A model generated the notes under the pieces. It had not been told where the DNA came from. It made no database searches and saw only the letters and a list, made by a program, of their open reading frames with translations. This document shows positions 60,841 to 64,000 of a DNA stretch of 64,000 nucleotides, one piece after another. The position numbers and the translations under genes were made by a program. The stretch is from Sphingobacterium sp. BN32 (GTDB taxonomy: Bacteria > Bacteroidota > Bacteroidia > Sphingobacteriales > Sphingobacteriaceae): contig NZ_CP129963.1 of the NCBI RefSeq assembly GCF_030503615.1, positions 558,001-622,000 on the forward strand. Reading direction: 5' to 3'. Each line of letters begins with the position of its first letter. The first letter of the stretch is position 1.

Positions 60841-61971
60841 TTAAAATGTTAATCGATAAGTACAATGTGTTTTATAGCGTTCTGCTCCAAGGGATTCGAC
60901 AACTGCAATCATTTTCGTATTGAAGCTTCCAATCCAATTCATTTGTATCTCCTGATATGCATGGGGACCTAATTTAGAAACAGAATTTGCAAAATTCACT
61001 ATTAAGGCGCTTTCAACACCTCTCCCTTGGTAGTCCGGATGTATTCCAAAAACCATCCCTACCATTGTTGTACACTTTCTTGTTGTTTTTCGGTACAAAA
61101 ATCGAATTTTTTGGCATATGTTTAAACTTCCCTGGCGTAAAAATTTCACTAACAGTTGGTTTAGGTCGGGTAAATTGATGAAAAAACCTATTGGTTGATC
61201 TTTAAAGTAAGAAAACCAAATAATTTTCTTGTCTATAGCCGGACGCATATGCGTAATCAATTGGGCGACTTCAGCTCTGCTCAACGCATTGACGCCGTCA
61301 AAGTCCCTCCAAGCGGCATTATAAACTTCCATAAAGTAAGTAACGAGTTCATTCTCCGAAAGTCCGCTGATATCTTCAAAGCGGTAGTTCGGATCTTGTT
61401 GAATTCTGCCTGCACGCCGCAGAACTGCAGGGCTAAATGCTGCCGATATTTTCCGGCGATAGGTATATTGCTCGAATAAAACTTCGAAAGAATACTGTTT
61501 GAAAAGTAGCTGATAATAAGGAGGATGGTAGAACATGCCATAGACTGGAGGGTAGAACCCCTCAATCAGTAATCCCCACCACTGATCTCTGGTGCCAAAA
61601 TTAATCGGTCCTTCCATGTGGTTCAAACCATTTGCCTGAAGCCAGGTCTTCGCCTGATCAAAGAGTAAATTGGCAGCTTCCTGCTCATCAATACATTCGA
61701 AAAATCCAAAGCCCCCACGGTTCTCTCCTCGTTTCTCATCGAAATGGTAAAATGCAGCAATGCGGCCAATTATATCCCCTTTCGCGTCATATAAATTCCA
61801 ACGATTGCCGTCGCCCTTCTTAAAAAAGGCATTTTTCGATCGGTCAAAAACCGACTCTATATCGCTATTCAGCGGATGAATATAGTTTTGGTTACCTCGG
61901 TTGATAAAGGCCGGTAATTCAAGGAATTGTTTCGAATCAGCGGAATTTATCACCTCCTTTAAATGCATCAT
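60841..61971 (-). CDS. GNAT-like N-acyltransferase
   Basis: A 376-residue protein. FGTRDQWWGLLIEGFYPPVYGMFYHPPYY (in parts) and an acetyltransferase-like C-terminal region with YQGRGVESALIVNFAN (the Q/R-x-x-G-x-G/A motif near 325) point to a GNAT fold, in a duplicated or extended form. The long N-terminal half has DIIGRIAAFYHFDEKRGENRGGFGFFE, the beta-bulge region of a GNAT. Its substrate is unknown. It is the first gene of the signalling operon, 10 bases before the hybrid kinase, an unusual partner. Confidence 0.75.
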   Translation of the reverse strand: MMHLKEVINSADSKQFLELPAFINRGNQNYIHPLNSDIESVFDRSKNAFFKKGDGNRWNLYDAKGDIIGRIAAFYHFDEKRGENRGGFGFFECIDEQEAANLLFDQAKTWLQANGLNHMEGPINFGTRDQWWGLLIEGFYPPVYGMFYHPPYYQLLFKQYSFEVLFEQYTYRRKISAAFSPAVLRRAGRIQQDPNYRFEDISGLSENELVTYFMEVYNAAWRDFDGVNALSRAEVAQLITHMRPAIDKKIIWFSYFKDQPIGFFINLPDLNQLLVKFLRQGSLNICQKIRFLYRKTTRKCTTMVGMVFGIHPDYQGRGVESALIVNFANSVSKLGPHAYQEIQMNWIGSFNTKMIAVVESLGAERYKTHCTYRLTF

Positions 61972-62105
61972 CTAAAATCATGATATAACAACTAAATATA
62001 GGGAATAAACTGGCATTAAAGCGCGAAAAGCAGAAATAAGAGCCTATTCTTCTAAATAAAATTTATATCTTTAGTAAATTGAAACTTTTATTAATCGACA
62101 ATTAA

Positions 62106-63083
62106 ATGGATCCAGCAATTCAACTTGTACTCATCATTATCGGAGCGGTAATCGCCATATTCTTCCTTCTTTATTTGCTTCCTGTCAACCTATGGTTTAC
62201 AGCGCAATTATCCAATGTAAAGATCAGCTTACTGAATCTTGTATTGATGCGCTTAAGGAAAGTGTCACCAGCATTGGTTACCAATGCCATGATTACTTCG
62301 ACAAAAGCAGGTTTAAAGATTAGCTCCAATGAAATTGAAACCCACTACTTAGCCGGTGGAAATGTAAATAAAGTTATCAAAGCACTCATCTCCGCAGACA
62401 AAGCGAATATCCCGCTAGACTTTAAATTAGCGACGGCGATTGACTTAGCTGGTCGTGATGTGTTCGATGCGGTTCAGCTTTCTGTAAACCCGCAGGTTAT
62501 CAATACGCCTCCAGTAGCCGCAGTAGCCAAGGATGGTATTCAGTTGATCGCAAAAGCGCGTGTTACGGTTCGTGCAAACATCAATCAATTAGTAGGTGGT
62601 GCAGGTGAAGAAACAATTCTTGCTCGTGTGGGTGAAGGTATCGTAACGACTATTGGTTCTTCAAGCAATCACAAAGAAGTATTAGAGAACCCAGATAGAA
62701 TCTCGAAAACAGTACTTTCTAAAGGGCTGGACTCGGGAACAGCGTTCGAAATCCTTTCTATTGATATCGCAGATATCGATATCGGTGAAAACGTAGGAGC
62801 AAAACTACAAACCGACCAAGCGGAGGCTGACTTGAAAGTCGCCAATGCAAGGGCAGAAGAGCGCCGTGCGATGGCAGTAGCAACAGAACAAGAGATGCGC
62901 GCCAAAGCCCAAGAGGCGAAAGCAAAGGTAATCGAAGCAGAATCGCAAGTACCGATGGCCTTAGCAGAAGCATTTAGAAATGGTAATCTAGGGATCATGG
63001 ATTATTATAAAATGCAAAACATCCAGGCGGATACCGATATGAGAACCTCAATCGCTAAACCAAACGGTCCAGAGAAAAAATAA
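62106..63083 (+). CDS. floA: Flotillin-like protein FloA
   Basis: A 325-residue membrane protein of the UPF0365/FloA type that organises lipid microdomains. One N-terminal hairpin segment ([29 protein letters not shown], in parts) is followed by the SPFH-like domain ([40 protein letters not shown]). A Glu/Ala-rich coiled coil (about 235-290, [15 protein letters not shown]) leads to the short end. Length is typical. It is divergent from the GNAT gene. Confidence 0.94.
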   Translation: MDPAIQLVLIIIGAVIAIFFLLYLLPVNLWFTAQLSNVKISLLNLVLMRLRKVSPALVTNAMITSTKAGLKISSNEIETHYLAGGNVNKVIKALISADKANIPLDFKLATAIDLAGRDVFDAVQLSVNPQVINTPPVAAVAKDGIQLIAKARVTVRANINQLVGGAGEETILARVGEGIVTTIGSSSNHKEVLENPDRISKTVLSKGLDSGTAFEILSIDIADIDIGENVGAKLQTDQAEADLKVANARAEERRAMAVATEQEMRAKAQEAKAKVIEAESQVPMALAEAFRNGNLGIMDYYKMQNIQADTDMRTSIAKPNGPEKK

Positions 63084-63113
63084 GAAATCAAGGAATTCGT
63101 TTAAATAATAGCA

Positions 63114-63144
63114 AGGGCTGTACATTGTAATATGATACAGCCCT
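63114..63144 (+). terminator. Probable floA terminator (weak T-run)
   Basis: A perfect 9-bp stem (AGGGCTGTA/TACAGCCCT) with a 13-base loop is followed by CGTTGTTTC, so the U-tract is poor. Confidence 0.5.
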
Positions 63145-63241
63145 CGTTGTTTCTAAAAATATCTACTTTCAAATACCAGCAGGAAATACCTCACTTTGGC
63201 TTTTTTTTACCGCTGTTTAGCGTAGTTTGAGTGGGTTTATA

Positions 63242-63277
63242 CAAAAAAATAAACCCTGACGATGGGCGCCAGGGTTT
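63242..63277 (-). terminator. Orphan minus-strand terminator
   Basis: On the minus strand the stem AAACCCTG/CAGGGTTT with loop GCGCCCATCGT is followed by ATTTTTTT. No minus-strand gene ends here; the loop shares GCCCA with the hairpin at 36302-36340. Confidence 0.5.
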
Positions 63278-63512
63278 GATACTAACCAATTATAAACCTA
63301 AATTATGAAAAGACAATTTTAACTAACAATTCTACTATTCCTTCGAATTGTGATACACAAGGTAAAGCAAGAATTTAATTCCGCAAAGACTTTCCTAAAA
63401 AAAGTTTCCCCTGCAACTACTTTCTGACAATTCTCTGATTTATGTGTTTTAACAAATAAAGTTTTGGCATTATTTGATTAATCTTACTTATTAATAACTC
63501 TTAAAGTTTGTC

Positions 63513-63520
63513 TAATTTTG
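63513..63520 (+). promoter_or_regulatory. -7 element upstream of the kdsC-like gene
   Basis: TAATTTTG fits TAnnTTTG, 16 bases before the start codon. Confidence 0.4.
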
Positions 63521-63536
63521 GGGATAAATTAAAAAT

Positions 63537-64000
63537 ATGATCTTTCAGAAGTTTACACAGATAAAGGCCGTTGTTTTAGATGTTGATGGTGTATTGACCG
63601 ATGGCACCTTGCAAGTTACCGAGTCGGGCGAACAGTTACGGACCTTCTATGTGAAGGATGGATATGCCATGCAATTAGCGGAAAAAATGGGACTGATGCT
63701 ATGGGTGATTTCCGGTGGAAGATCGGAGGGCGTACGATTGCGCCTTCAGGGACTCGGGGTGAAGGAAATACATTTAGGCGTCAGCCAAAAGATGGACGTC
63801 TTGAACGAGCTCCTTAGCAAATATGAATTAACAGCCGATCAGCTAATGTACGTTGGAGATGATATGCCAGACTACGAGGTGATGCAAGTTGTCGGAATTG
63901 CCGCATGCCCGGTTGATGCTATAGAGGATATTAAAACCATCTCGCATTATATGTCGCCATTTAAGGGTGGGCGAGGAGTGGTACGAGATATCTTAGAGAA
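63537..64000 (+). CDS. kdsC: KdsC-like HAD phosphatase, cut by right edge
   Basis: The first 154 residues of a KDO-8-phosphate phosphatase-like HAD protein, which releases phosphate to give KDO for lipopolysaccharide. Motif I is VLDVDGVLTDG with Asp15 and Asp17, motif II serine/threonine is in WVISGGRSEG, lysine in SQKMDVL, and motif IV VGDDMPDYE holds Asp109, Asp110 and Asp113. Such cap-less C0-type HAD enzymes are tetramers. The tail KGGRGVVRDIL is typical, so only a few residues lie outside the window. It fits the OstA-like gene as another LPS function, though far apart. Confidence 0.92.
   Translation, partial: MIFQKFTQIKAVVLDVDGVLTDGTLQVTESGEQLRTFYVKDGYAMQLAEKMGLMLWVISGGRSEGVRLRLQGLGVKEIHLGVSQKMDVLNELLSKYELTADQLMYVGDDMPDYEVMQVVGIAACPVDAIEDIKTISHYMSPFKGGRGVVRDILE

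Larger units (their letters stand above)
63084..63536. other. Intergenic region with floA hairpin and orphan minus-strand terminator
   Basis: A stem AGGGCTGTA/TACAGCCCT at 63114-63144 lies after floA. The next hairpin is described separately. From 63286 the plus strand reads CCAATTATAAACCTAAATT followed by ATG and a five-codon frame (MKRQF), recalling the leader of SusC-type genes, but no such gene follows. The rest to kdsC is AT-rich without visible features. Confidence 0.5.

Noticed and set aside
63286-63325. Five-codon frame MKRQF preceded by a CCAATTATAAACCTAAATT leader
   Set aside because: It recalls the leader of SusC-type genes but no such gene follows, and five codons cannot be told from chance. 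It may be a remnant only.

Overview
This 64 kb window is ordinary chromosome from a member of the Bacteroidota, most likely a Sphingobacterium-like species of the Sphingobacteriaceae. The signs are TAnnTTTG-type promoter boxes, a HemC-HemD fusion, DUF4834, an OstA-like protein and a DUF2027 protein, a flotillin-like FloA, an azurin-like lipoprotein and RecF followed by a DUF721 (DciA-like) gene. This assignment rests on gene content read by eye, not on a database comparison.

Layout. A Kef-type antiporter is cut by the left edge (2-1120). It is followed by era, two tandem initiator tRNA genes, and an accessory pair (PARP-like ADP-ribosyltransferase plus a small partner) enclosed by inverted copies of a dispersed repeat. 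Next come gltB-gltD; a dipeptide epimerase; a deoxyhypusine-synthase-like gene, a HolD-like gene and rdgB; an OstA-like gene; and tilS through recF, a DciA-like gene, an EamA transporter and a Crp-type regulator. A minus-strand block at 22.5-28.7 kb holds heme synthesis (hemA, hemCD, hemB), asnS and a Sua5/YrdC gene. Another, at 29.5-34.2 kb, holds rbfA, aat (broken by an in-frame amber codon), a class V aminotransferase, a DUF2027 gene and an MscS channel.

The stretch 34.2-38.8 kb is accessory and decayed. It has long gene-poor gaps, a DUF1016 nuclease gene, argH, and a YefM-type antitoxin followed by a frame-broken YoeB-like toxin. Housekeeping genes resume with galM, dGTPase, topB, a TonB-like gene and uvrA. 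Two different dihydrolipoamide dehydrogenase genes, an azurin-like lipoprotein, floA and a kdsC-like gene cut by the right edge complete the window.

The most system-like locus is a compact minus-strand operon at 54.4-62.0 kb: a GNAT-like protein, a hybrid kinase with three receivers, CheR, a receiver-less CheB and a REC-kinase-REC protein, with no chemoreceptor gene nearby. Other points of interest are two dispersed repeat families placed just after genes (one of them supplying TAG stop codons), the PARP-like putative toxin pair, the aat amber codon, a deoxyhypusine-synthase-like protein lacking the catalytic lysine, and two orphan minus-strand terminators that could end small RNAs.
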